From contig JAZNXI010000078.1 in assembly GCA_045593825.1 (NCBI GenBank), positions 1-37,362 on the forward strand: a DNA stretch of 37,362 bases, read 5' to 3'. Made by a program: the position numbers and the translations under genes. Below the pieces are notes generated by a model. It was not told where the DNA came from and did no database searches. It saw nothing but the letters and a program-made list of their open reading frames with translations. This DNA comes from SIG299 sp045593825. Its GTDB lineage: Bacteria > Bacillota > Clostridia > Lachnospirales > Lachnospiraceae. Position 1 is the stretch's first letter. Each line of letters begins with the position of its first letter. Positions 24,749 to 32,861 of this stretch are shown here, piece after piece.

Positions 24749-27700
24749 CTATCTTTCTTTATATATAAAATTGCTAAAGCCTGCCTGACCGCCGGATTCC
24801 TCGGTGGAATACATAAACAAACCAAAACGGCAGCCGGTAAAGTGGTCTAACTTAAAGTACATCTTATGATCGGTGCCAATCTTGTTATAACCCCAACCCT
24901 TCTTATACAGGAACTTCGCAGTATCCTTCATGTTGGTAAAATCAGCCACCACCTTTAAAGTGATAGTATCACCCTCAATCTCAACTGCTTCCCATTCCTT
25001 TGTTAAATCATCTTCGTTATAGTCTGTCATGCCAGGCTTTGCAGCTTCTCTGTTCTGCATTACCACATAAGCCTTACCGTCGCGCTTGGTTACCGCAACA
25101 AAACCATAGCAGCTCTGTAATACACAGAGACCTGCGTAGTCTCCGTCCTTCATCTTGCTGAAATCTAAGGTTACCTCTGCGGCACAGCCCGGATACAGCA
25201 TGCGCTGGGTCAGGGTATTTCTTGCTTTCACAAGGCTGTCGCAAAGGACATTGGTTTCTAACCAAAGAACTCCCTTTTCCTCATCACAATGTACCAGGGA
25301 AAGCTCCGGCTCATGGTTAAACTGCCATGCGCTCTTAAAACCGAAGGAACCGTACTTTCTTGCTTCTTCCTCCGCAGAAAGTCCTGCTTCAAACTTAAAG
25401 TCATCGCTGCCTACCAGCGGCTCATACTCATGGTCCGGACGGGTGGAGGTTACCTCAAAATCCAGCGGCACTCTTCCGTTTACCCCGAGTACAGGGAAGT
25501 CTCCTTCCCAGGTCATCGGAACCAGCACCGGAATTCTTCCCACAGCGCCCCTGTCCTGGAATAAAACGGCATACCACTTGCCCTCCGGTGTATCTACAAT
25601 GCCTCCCTGGGCAACGCCGGAATTGCAATAACCCATGTCATCGTTTAACACATCGCCGCCTGTAAATTCACCTTCTAAGGAATCTGCCACAAAGCAGGCC
25701 TCGGTACGCTTCCATTCATTCTGCAGAGAATGAATGAAAAACAGATAATACTTGCCATTAATCTTATACATGTGGGTGCCTTCGTAACCAAGGAACGGAC
25801 CATCCGCATCCTTTACTACAATCCGGTCAAGACCGCCCGGCTTTGGACCGCTCAAATCTTCCTTCAACTCGGTCAAATGGATGTGACGGTTACCGTATAC
25901 AATATAGGTTCTGCCGTCATCATCAAAGAGCAGGGAACAGTCGTGGTAGAAGCCCTCGATGGTGCGTTTTTCCCACGGACCTTCTACCTTGTCTGCGGTA
26001 TATAAATAAGTTTTATGTGTATCATTTGCTACAAAGCATACGTAGAATTTTCCATTGTGGTAACGGAGACTGGCTGCCCACATGCCTTTACCGTAAATGT
26101 TGCCGTCTTTCAGGCACTGTGCCGGCGTACTGTCTAAACGGTCGTATACAAAAGCTGCATGCTCCCAATGAACCAGGTCGTAGGAACGTAAAATTTCACA
26201 GCCCGGCATAAAATACATGGTGGTGCTTACCATGTAATAGGTATCCTCCACACGAATGACATCCACGTCCGGATAATCCAGTCGGGTTAACGGGTTCTTT
26301 GCAGGAAACTGCATGGTGCGGTCGTAGGAATATCCTAAGTCTACCGTTTCCTTTCGTGGCGCCAGTTCAAAATAAACCACTGCATTTTCTTCTAAGTCAA
26401 AGCTTACATCCAGCTTTCCGTAGGAAGCAAATTTAAGTTCGGAACCAATGCGCGGCTGGGCTGCTGTCTGAAGAAGCTTAATTTGCTCTGCATTTAAGTT
26501 AGCAGGCTCGCCCAGGTCGTGCCAAACCTTTAACGGATTGGTGTTCTTTTCATCCACACTCTTGGTAAGCAGAACATAATTCTTGGTCTCTGCATCGAAA
26601 TTAAAGTTTAATTCTACACTGCGGCCGCTTCTTTGCAGGGTCATGTTCCAACAGATGCCACGGTATCCGCCGTCCTCTGTTTTCATCACCACACAGTTGT
26701 CATCTCGGTATACACAATGTCCTGCCTTTTCCTTCAACTGCTTATAGAAGGCAAAGGTCCAGAAGGTCGGCTTTGGAATACAGCCGTTGGCAACCAGGCC
26801 AAAGCCGCCGTGGAACGGTGTAAACGGTACTCCCCGCTCTTCAAAAATATCGCCAAAAGTCCAATAGGAATAGGACTCGTTATCATCACCTAAGCGGGAT
26901 AACTGATGGGCAATATAGGCCGCATTCTGATTGGTGTCGTGCAACGGACAGTTTGGAATATAGGAAGTGTTAAACTCCGTAATATGTATTTCCAGTCCTT
27001 TATATTCCGGAAAACTGTCGATAATTTCCCGCGTGGAATGAAGGCCCGCAAAACCGTCCTCCGGATTTTCCGGGTCCAATAATTCCGCATAACCGTAGTG
27101 GCCCACGTTGTCAGGGAACTTGGTTGCATAGTGGTGACGGGTAACAAAGTCCACCGGAATCTTATTTTCATGGCAAAACTCCATGAATGCCTTAATCCAG
27201 ATACGGTCGCTGCCGCCGCATACCGCAGGTCCTCCCACACGGAACCGCTCATCCACTGCCTTTACTGCTTCAAAAGATTCCTTAAACAGTCGGAAGTATT
27301 CCTGCATGTCTGCCTTTTCCCAGAAGCCTCCGAGGTTCGGCTCATTCCAAACCTCCACCGGCCAGGTAACTACTTCCTCGGCACCGTAGCGTTCCATTAA
27401 ATGACGGAGCGTTTCCTGCACCAGGGCCTTCCAATCTTCATAAGACTTTGGCGGTGTGGTATTGCCCTTCCAGTAAAAGATAGTCTGTGTACCGCTTGCC
27501 AGCTTGTACGGCATAAAGCCCAGCTCGATAAACGGTTTTAACCCAAGACTGCGATAGCTGTCCATTACCATATCAAGATATGTAAAATTGTATTCTACCA
27601 CTCTCTCACCATCCATGATGGATTCCTGATAAATTGCCATGTCATCACAAAACAATCCATGGCCTCTGATATGCTTAAATCCGATGGTATCCTGCACCAG

Positions 27701-27823
27701 CTTTAACTGCTCCTGATACTCTTTCTGCAGCGCCAGACCCATGCGGCCGGTACCGATGCAATAATCCACACCATTATGAAACCGCACCTTGTTCTCCGGA
27801 TTAATATTAATTGTTCTTTTCAT
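24749..27823 (-). CDS. GH39-GH43 fusion: two-domain beta-xylosidase/arabinofuranosidase
   Basis: This 1024-residue protein holds two glycosidase domains. Residues 1-490 are a GH39 beta-xylosidase-type domain: the acid/base E161 is in VWNEPN, the nucleophile E283 is in ITEFN, and a beta-sandwich tail follows. Residues 508-800 are a GH43 five-blade propeller: D519 in DYPDVDVIR, D628 in HDCSLLFDDDG and E681 in YEGTHMY match the three catalytic acids. Residues 805-1024 are a concanavalin-like GH43 C-terminal sandwich. There is no signal peptide, so it acts on imported xylo-oligosaccharides. The start at 27823 follows AAGGAGG. It is divergent from an AraC regulator with interlocking promoters. Confidence 0.9.
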   Translation of the reverse strand: MKRTININPENKVRFHNGVDYCIGTGRMGLALQKEYQEQLKLVQDTIGFKHIRGHGLFCDDMAIYQESIMDGERVVEYNFTYLDMVMDSYRSLGLKPFIELGFMPYKLASGTQTIFYWKGNTTPPKSYEDWKALVQETLRHLMERYGAEEVVTWPVEVWNEPNLGGFWEKADMQEYFRLFKESFEAVKAVDERFRVGGPAVCGGSDRIWIKAFMEFCHENKIPVDFVTRHHYATKFPDNVGHYGYAELLDPENPEDGFAGLHSTREIIDSFPEYKGLEIHITEFNTSYIPNCPLHDTNQNAAYIAHQLSRLGDDNESYSYWTFGDIFEERGVPFTPFHGGFGLVANGCIPKPTFWTFAFYKQLKEKAGHCVYRDDNCVVMKTEDGGYRGICWNMTLQRSGRSVELNFNFDAETKNYVLLTKSVDEKNTNPLKVWHDLGEPANLNAEQIKLLQTAAQPRIGSELKFASYGKLDVSFDLEENAVVYFELAPRKETVDLGYSYDRTMQFPAKNPLTRLDYPDVDVIRVEDTYYMVSTTMYFMPGCEILRSYDLVHWEHAAFVYDRLDSTPAQCLKDGNIYGKGMWAASLRYHNGKFYVCFVANDTHKTYLYTADKVEGPWEKRTIEGFYHDCSLLFDDDGRTYIVYGNRHIHLTELKEDLSGPKPGGLDRIVVKDADGPFLGYEGTHMYKINGKYYLFFIHSLQNEWKRTEACFVADSLEGEFTGGDVLNDDMGYCNSGVAQGGIVDTPEGKWYAVLFQDRGAVGRIPVLVPMTWEGDFPVLGVNGRVPLDFEVTSTRPDHEYEPLVGSDDFKFEAGLSAEEEARKYGSFGFKSAWQFNHEPELSLVHCDEEKGVLWLETNVLCDSLVKARNTLTQRMLYPGCAAEVTLDFSKMKDGDYAGLCVLQSCYGFVAVTKRDGKAYVVMQNREAAKPGMTDYNEDDLTKEWEAVEIEGDTITLKVVADFTNMKDTAKFLYKKGWGYNKIGTDHKMYFKLDHFTGCRFGLFMYSTEESGGQAGFSNFIYKER

Positions 27824-27869
27824 ACTGGGAAACCTCCTTACATTATTTAGGTCATACCTCTTCTTTTCT

Positions 27870-27909
27870 ATAGTAACGCATTGACTTACCTCTTCCAATG
27901 ATTTATACT
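27870..27909. promoter_or_regulatory. Overlapping divergent promoters of the xylosidase and araC-type genes
   Basis: Plus strand: TTGACT (27881-27886), 17 bases, TATACT (27904-27909), driving the regulator. Minus strand: TTGGAA (27898-27893), 17 bases, TACTAT (27875-27870), driving the xylosidase. Each -35 lies in the spacer of the other promoter, so they compete for polymerase. Confidence 0.6.
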
Positions 27910-27973
27910 TGTAATAAATTGATATATCCTTTTATTGTATTTTTCTCAATATCAGATATTTAGGAGACTATAT

Positions 27974-28810
27974 ATGAACGAAATTGATTTTATAGGCTAC
28001 AGTGCAGTGCATCCGGCGGAGTTTTGTTATGATATTCCAACCGGCTACGACTGCTATTTATTACTGTTAATTACATCCCCGGCAGAACTTCTGGTGGAAA
28101 ACGAGATTCAGGCCGTTCCTGCAAACACCGCGATTCTCTATGCTCCCGGCAGCCGTATTTATTACCGGGCCAAAGGCGAAGAATACCGTAACGACTGGAT
28201 TCGGTTCCGCTCCGACGAATCCTTTGTGGAACAGTTTCCAATCAAAAATGCCCCGTTTTCCGTCAGGGATGCCGAATACTGCCACAACTTATTTAAACTT
28301 TTAACCTGGGAATCTTCCTTTACATCCGCAGACAGCGAAACCAACATTTCCCACCTGCTTTGGGTGCTGTTTTCCAAGCTCCACGAAACCGCAGCAGAAG
28401 AAGCGGCAAACGCCCATACCCAGGCACTGGTCCGTCTGCACAAAAAAATCTGTAACCAGCCGCAGGCCCCATGGAGCATTGCCCGGATGGCAGAAGAACT
28501 CCACCTTAGCACCAGTCGTCTGCAGACCCTGTATAAGCAAATGTTTGGCATTTCCTGCATGGACGATGTCATTAAGCGTCGGCTGTACCGTGCCAAGGAC
28601 CAACTGAAATTTACCACAACACCCATCCATGAAATTGCAGAAAACTGCGGCTACAACAACGTAGAGCATTTCTGCCGCCAGTTTCACCAGCATAACGGAT
28701 GCACGCCGGGACAATTCCGAAAGCTTTGTGCAAATCAAAAAGAAGCAGACCTCCCAACCCACCTGACACTGGGCGGTAAGGAAGTTGCTTCTCTGAAAAT
28801 TGAAAAATAA
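27974..28810 (+). CDS. AraC-family transcriptional regulator
   Basis: This 278-residue protein has an N-terminal cupin-like ligand domain (about 1-140) and a C-terminal double helix-turn-helix. The latter is marked by WSIARMAEELHLSTSRLQTL and IHEIAENCGYNNVEHFCRQF, then TPGQFRK. The start at 27974 follows TAGGAG; the longer frame from 27935 lacks a ribosome site and would start very close to the promoter. It is divergent from the GH39-GH43 gene, so a xylose- or xylobiose-responsive activator of that gene is the natural guess. The gene ends 12 bases from a convergent gene with no visible terminator. Confidence 0.92.
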   Translation: MNEIDFIGYSAVHPAEFCYDIPTGYDCYLLLLITSPAELLVENEIQAVPANTAILYAPGSRIYYRAKGEEYRNDWIRFRSDESFVEQFPIKNAPFSVRDAEYCHNLFKLLTWESSFTSADSETNISHLLWVLFSKLHETAAEEAANAHTQALVRLHKKICNQPQAPWSIARMAEELHLSTSRLQTLYKQMFGISCMDDVIKRRLYRAKDQLKFTTTPIHEIAENCGYNNVEHFCRQFHQHNGCTPGQFRKLCANQKEADLPTHLTLGGKEVASLKIEK

Positions 28811-28822
28811 ACCTTTTTTATA

Positions 28823-29653
28823 TTACAACATAGCTTCGAATTTGCGTACTGCTGCTGCCGCGCGGTCATATTCCTCCTCTGTTTCCAGATGCTCAAGCAT
28901 TGCAGGAATATCTGCCGGCAGTTTTTTTATTTCAGCCAGCAAGGTAAGATAGTCGATATTACCCTCACCAATCAGTACTTCTTCAAACTCTGCCACACCG
29001 GAATTTGGCTTTAAGCGGATATCTTTTAAATGCAGGGTCACAATGCGGTCCCGGAGCAAGTCAAAGGTATGCCGGATAAATTCCGTATTGTTATACAACC
29101 TTCTCGGATTGTTCATGGTATTGCAAATATCCAAATGTACGCCGGCTGCCGGACGGTCAATGGCTGCAAGAAAACGAAGATATTCTTCCGGACCGTCTAA
29201 AAAGTAAAACGGCATCATTTCAAAGGAAAGTCTGGTATGGGTAGGATTTACCGCATCAATTACTCTCTGCATGACTGCTACGGATTCCTTGAAAAACTCT
29301 TCACTATAGCCTTCTTTGCAAGGACCGTCCCAGTGCACCCCGCTCTTGGAACCTAAAATATTCACACAGGTATCTGCCTCCAGCGCCTCTGCCAGACGCA
29401 GGCGTTCTATCATATACTGAATATTCTTCTCCGCAATCTCCGGATTTGGGTCCAGCGGATTACACCAGGCACCTACCTCCGCAATTCGGATGTCGTGCTT
29501 TTTCATGGCCTGTTTGAACGCCTCTATTTCTTCCGGCTTATCCGAAGGTAACCACCACGGACATACCGCAGCTTTAAATCCCTTTGCCACGTGGGCCAGG
29601 GCATATTCTTCCGGGTCTTTCCCATTATAAAAAACTGCTCCGCCTAAACGCAT
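28823..29653 (-). CDS. Sugar phosphate isomerase/epimerase-like TIM-barrel protein
   Basis: This 276-residue protein fits the xylose isomerase-like/AP endonuclease 2 TIM-barrel family. Visible strands carry likely metal ligands: LSFEMMPF, AGVHLDICN, VTLHLKDIR and the closing MLEHLETEEEYDRA. Members isomerise or epimerise small sugars and inositols in the cytoplasm. The start has a GGAGAAGG site. It is the last gene of a possible four-gene series after HD-GYP, phosphatase and MsrA, 45 bases behind MsrA. It lies next to the xylan genes, so a sugar role is reasonable, but the reaction is unknown. Confidence 0.85.
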   Translation of the reverse strand: MRLGGAVFYNGKDPEEYALAHVAKGFKAAVCPWWLPSDKPEEIEAFKQAMKKHDIRIAEVGAWCNPLDPNPEIAEKNIQYMIERLRLAEALEADTCVNILGSKSGVHWDGPCKEGYSEEFFKESVAVMQRVIDAVNPTHTRLSFEMMPFYFLDGPEEYLRFLAAIDRPAAGVHLDICNTMNNPRRLYNNTEFIRHTFDLLRDRIVTLHLKDIRLKPNSGVAEFEEVLIGEGNIDYLTLLAEIKKLPADIPAMLEHLETEEEYDRAAAAVRKFEAML

Positions 29654-29698
29654 TGTTTTCCTTCTCCTTTTCTTTCACGATAAACGTTGTCATTCATA

Positions 29699-30229
29699 TT
29701 ATTTGTATTCCATCGGTTCAATGGTTTTCACCCAATGAATCCTGGCAATCGGCACATGACAATACCCGTTTGGATTCTTGTCCAAATATTTTTGATGATA
29801 CTCTTCCGCATCGTAAAAATGTATTAAAGGACAGGCTTCAATGGCCAAAGGCTCTTTATTTCCTTCCTCTTCCAGATTCTGTTTCAGTTGCTTCAAAGAT
29901 GCTGCAATTACCGTTTCATCTTCTTTTTCCGTAAAATAAATACCGGTGCGGTACTGATGACCTTCATCCTCGCCCTGCTTGTCTACAGAAGTCGGGTCAA
30001 TAATCAGATAAAACAAGTTTAACAACGCAGACAAAGGCAGCTGTGCTTCCTCATACACCACCTTTACGGTTTCCGCATGGCCTGTGTTGTGGTAACGCAC
30101 CTGCTCATAAGTAGGGTGCTCCGTATCTCCATTGGCAAAACCAACCGTAGTTTCCAAAACACCTTTGATGTTACTGATATACTTTTCTACGCCCCAATAG
30201 CAGCCTCCTGCTAAGTAAATTTCCCGCAT
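29699..30229 (-). CDS. msrA: Peptide-methionine (S)-S-oxide reductase
   Basis: This 176-residue enzyme repairs oxidised methionine. The catalytic C10 is in LAGGCYWGVE (the usual motif is GCFWG). The conserved strings YEQVRYHNTGHAE, DPTSVDKQGEDEGHQYRTGIY and EEYHQKYLDKNP follow in order. The two further cysteines, in EACPL and GYCHVP, may act in recycling. It is a stand-alone MsrA without an MsrB domain. I chose ATG 30229 after an AAGGAG site; a GTG six bases earlier is also possible. It lies 34 bases after the phosphatase gene and is likely co-transcribed with it. Confidence 0.95.
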   Translation of the reverse strand: MREIYLAGGCYWGVEKYISNIKGVLETTVGFANGDTEHPTYEQVRYHNTGHAETVKVVYEEAQLPLSALLNLFYLIIDPTSVDKQGEDEGHQYRTGIYFTEKEDETVIAASLKQLKQNLEEEGNKEPLAIEACPLIHFYDAEEYHQKYLDKNPNGYCHVPIARIHWVKTIEPMEYK

Positions 30230-30263
30230 AAACACGCTCTCCTTCTGCCTGTAAAGCTTCTGC

Positions 30264-30761
30264 TTACAGTTTACCTTCTTCTTTCAAAAATTGTAAAAAG
30301 CCTTCGCACCCCGCCAGAACATCCTGATAGGTTGCATCAAAATCTCCGGTATACCAAGGATCCGCCACATCCCGTCCTGCTGCCAGCTGATGGTTTGTTT
30401 CATAGCCCGCAAAACACAATAATTTGTAAATCTTCCCCTCGGGGTCGCCATCGGCAATGCGGTTCATGTTGCGGATATTGGCAGAATCCATGCCGATAAG
30501 GTAGTCATAATACTCATAATCTGACTTTGTCATTTGCACTGCCCTGTGAGGCACCACAGGAACTCCGACCTGCCGCAGCTTGCTTACGGTACCGTAATGG
30601 GGGCCGTTGCCGATTTCTTCACGGCTGGTTGCCGCAGAATAGATTTCAAATAAGTGGTCGATGTGACGCTGCTTTACCATGTAGGTAAGAACAGACTCGC
30701 ACATTGTGCTTCTGCAGATATTGCCGTGACACACTGCAAGCACTTTTATCTTTTCTTTCAT
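30264..30761 (-). CDS. Low-molecular-weight protein tyrosine phosphatase
   Basis: This 165-residue protein shows the CX5R loop near its N terminus as VCHGNICRST (C11 to R17), and the acid loop DPWYTGDFD near residue 135. It has the full family length. A histidine replaces the usual hydrophobic residue after the catalytic cysteine. These enzymes remove phosphate from tyrosine or arginine residues. The start at 30761 is chosen from homology; the GGAGAGG site is about 14 bases away, which is long. The gene lies 19 bases after the HD-GYP stop codon. Confidence 0.92.
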   Translation of the reverse strand: MKEKIKVLAVCHGNICRSTMCESVLTYMVKQRHIDHLFEIYSAATSREEIGNGPHYGTVSKLRQVGVPVVPHRAVQMTKSDYEYYDYLIGMDSANIRNMNRIADGDPEGKIYKLLCFAGYETNHQLAAGRDVADPWYTGDFDATYQDVLAGCEGFLQFLKEEGKL

Positions 30762-30780
30762 ATGTTCGCTATTTCCTCTC

Positions 30781-31773
30781 CTAACTGATAATACTAACTG
30801 CGGACTCCCGCAAATCAATCCTGCTGCCATCCTTCAATTTAACAATCGGATGCAGCATATCTCCCCGGTTATTTTTAAATACCAGTGCCTTGGTGTGGTC
30901 GGACAATTCCACCTCCGAACCTTTATGATAAATCGGCACATACTTGAAGAATGATTCTAAGAGTTCCGGATTATACATGGTTCCTTCGCCTTCATACAAA
31001 GTATCTACGGCCTGCTTTATCGGAAACGGATTTTTATAAGAGCGTTTGGAAATCAGGGCATCATAGACGTCGCAAATATGCGTTACCATGGCAAGTTCGT
31101 AAATCTGCTCTTCTTTCAGACCTCTTGGGTAGCCGGTACCGTCCCAATTTTCATGATGCTGGTGCACCACCTGTCTTGTGGCAGCATAGGTCAAAATGTC
31201 CTTGGCCAGAAGCATATATCCTTTGGTTGGATGGGTTTTTACCAAAGCCATCTCCTCGTCTGTTAAACTTCCTTCTTTGTTTAAAATTTCAATCGGCAGC
31301 TGTGTTTTTCCGACATCGTGCAACATGGCGCCCACGGCCAGATTTTTCAAACGGTAGAAATTGTACCCGAGACCGATTCCCAAGGTAACTGCTTCAATTG
31401 CAACGTTAAGACAATGTTCAAAGGTGTTTTCATCGTATGCCTTAATGGCTGCCATATCATGCATATAGTCTTCGGCACTCATTAAAACATCTACGATTTC
31501 ACCGGCACAGACTTCAATTTTTTCAAGGTCCATTTCCTGCAAAGCCTGAATGGTGCTTTTTGCCAGCTGTTCCGTTACCGCCGGAGCAATAAAAATATCC
31601 GCTGACCACTCGTCTTCCACATAAATGCCGGTAATATCAAATTCCCGCAATTTATCAATCTTGTGTTTTGTCAAAGTCGCCCCTTTGACAACCAAAATAC
31701 GATCCATATTATCTTTAATATCCTGCGACAATATCATATCCTCTGTGATATCATCTAAACTAATGTAACGCAT
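30781..31773 (-). CDS. HD-GYP domain protein (putative cyclic-di-GMP phosphodiesterase)
   Basis: This 330-residue protein has an N-terminal DUF3391-like part (RYISLDDITEDMILSQDI) and an HD-GYP domain at about 105-270. The key residues are H120, the HD pair H152-D153 in LHDVGK, and HHENWDGTGYP (206-216). HD-GYP enzymes break down cyclic-di-GMP. An unusual third part of about 60 residues follows. No membrane helix is seen. The start at 31773 is chosen because the family pattern begins there, although the ribosome site is poor; a TTG at 31824 is an alternative. A promoter TTGCGA-17-TAGAAT (31885-31857, minus strand) precedes it. Confidence 0.88.
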   Translation of the reverse strand: MRYISLDDITEDMILSQDIKDNMDRILVVKGATLTKHKIDKLREFDITGIYVEDEWSADIFIAPAVTEQLAKSTIQALQEMDLEKIEVCAGEIVDVLMSAEDYMHDMAAIKAYDENTFEHCLNVAIEAVTLGIGLGYNFYRLKNLAVGAMLHDVGKTQLPIEILNKEGSLTDEEMALVKTHPTKGYMLLAKDILTYAATRQVVHQHHENWDGTGYPRGLKEEQIYELAMVTHICDVYDALISKRSYKNPFPIKQAVDTLYEGEGTMYNPELLESFFKYVPIYHKGSEVELSDHTKALVFKNNRGDMLHPIVKLKDGSRIDLRESAVSIIS

Positions 31774-31856
31774 AGTTTTTTCGGCACGCAGCCTTCCTTT
31801 CGTTTCATTTTGCTTTCTGCGCAAGTAAATCTAACACGGTTGCCTCTTTAATGAAC

Positions 31857-31885
31857 ATTCTATCACTATCGGATGTTTTTCGCAA
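31857..31885 (-). promoter_or_regulatory. Promoter of the HD-GYP gene series
   Basis: On the minus strand TTGCGA (31885-31880) and TAGAAT (31862-31857) are 17 bases apart. The leader to the chosen start codon would be about 77 bases. It lies after the terminator of the chemoreceptor gene. Confidence 0.5.
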
Positions 31886-31923
31886 GTGACCTGCGGCATC
31901 CGGCGAAGAACACATTACAAACG

Positions 31924-31978
31924 CAAAAAATACCTTGTAAGATATACTGGCGAACCAAATATATTTCACAAGGTATTT
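31924..31978 (-). terminator. Terminator of the esterase-chemoreceptor pair
   Basis: On the minus strand an 11-bp perfect stem (31978-31968 with 31938-31928) extends inward with A-T and G-U pairs around a 13-base loop. It is followed by a run of six T. It lies 22 bases after the chemoreceptor stop codon. Confidence 0.8.
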
Positions 31979-31999
31979 CTCACATTATTTTTTATAACC

Positions 32000-32830
32000 T
32001 TACAACTGCTTCATGTAATCATCAATTACCTTTACATTGGAGTTTAAATCGTCCATGCTGGCTGCAATTTCTTCCAAGGAAGCAGCCTGCTGCATAAAGG
32101 TATCTGTGGTATCCTGGGACTTTTCGCCGATGGTTTTTAACTGACCTTCGATGCTGGTTACCAGATTTGCAATCTGTAATGCCGCCTCGTTGGTATTAGC
32201 GGACAGACGGCCGATTTCCTGGGCTACGACAGAGAATCCTTTGCCCGCTTCACCGGCACGTGCAGACTCGATGGAAGCATTTAAGCCGAGAATCTTTGTG
32301 GAATTGCTCAGCTTATTGATGGCTGCTAAAATGGAACTCATCTTCTCGGTTTCTAATAACAGTTCATCAATGAGTTTGTTTACCTCATAGGTATTTTCGG
32401 AGGACTTTTGCACATCTGCGGTAATCGCATTGATTACTCCGGCAATCTCACCCACCTCATCCGACAAATCAGAAATTGCCTTCTTGGAATTTTTTACTAC
32501 GGTGATGCTCTTTGCCAGCATTAAGCAGCCTACAATTTCTCCGTCTTCCCGGAGAGGAACCGCATAGGATTTGAACGGAATACCATATACCTTTTCCGAC
32601 ACTTCACGTACCATAGCCTGACCGGATTTAATAACCATGGAGGCAGTATTTCCCTCCGGGAAAGGCTTGCCAAGCTCAAAAGAAACCGGCAGCTCCGCAC
32701 AAGGCTGGTTGTAAATAAATGCCTCTGTATTTGTAATTGCTACCGAAACCGGTTCATCAATAAAGGATGGTATGTATGGCGCCATTTTAATAAAATCCTG
32801 TAAAATTTGTCTTTCCTTGCTGGTATCCAT
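32000..32830 (-). CDS. Soluble methyl-accepting chemotaxis-type protein
   Basis: This 276-residue protein has no membrane helix. Residues 1-115 look like a small PAS/GAF-type sensor (VSVAITNTEAFIY, then YAVPLREDGEIVGCLML). Residues 120-276 are a short signalling coiled coil whose hairpin tip is NASIESARAGEAGKGF (184-199), then VVAQEIGRLS. The signalling rod is much shorter than in standard receptors. The start at 32830 follows AAGGGGAAT; the longer frame overlaps the esterase gene. It lies 31 bases after the esterase stop codon, with a terminator only after it, so the two share a message. Confidence 0.85.
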   Translation of the reverse strand: MDTSKERQILQDFIKMAPYIPSFIDEPVSVAITNTEAFIYNQPCAELPVSFELGKPFPEGNTASMVIKSGQAMVREVSEKVYGIPFKSYAVPLREDGEIVGCLMLAKSITVVKNSKKAISDLSDEVGEIAGVINAITADVQKSSENTYEVNKLIDELLLETEKMSSILAAINKLSNSTKILGLNASIESARAGEAGKGFSVVAQEIGRLSANTNEAALQIANLVTSIEGQLKTIGEKSQDTTDTFMQQAASLEEIAASMDDLNSNVKVIDDYMKQL

Positions 32831-32861
32831 AGTAAAAATTCCCCTTTTCTTTACTCTAAAT

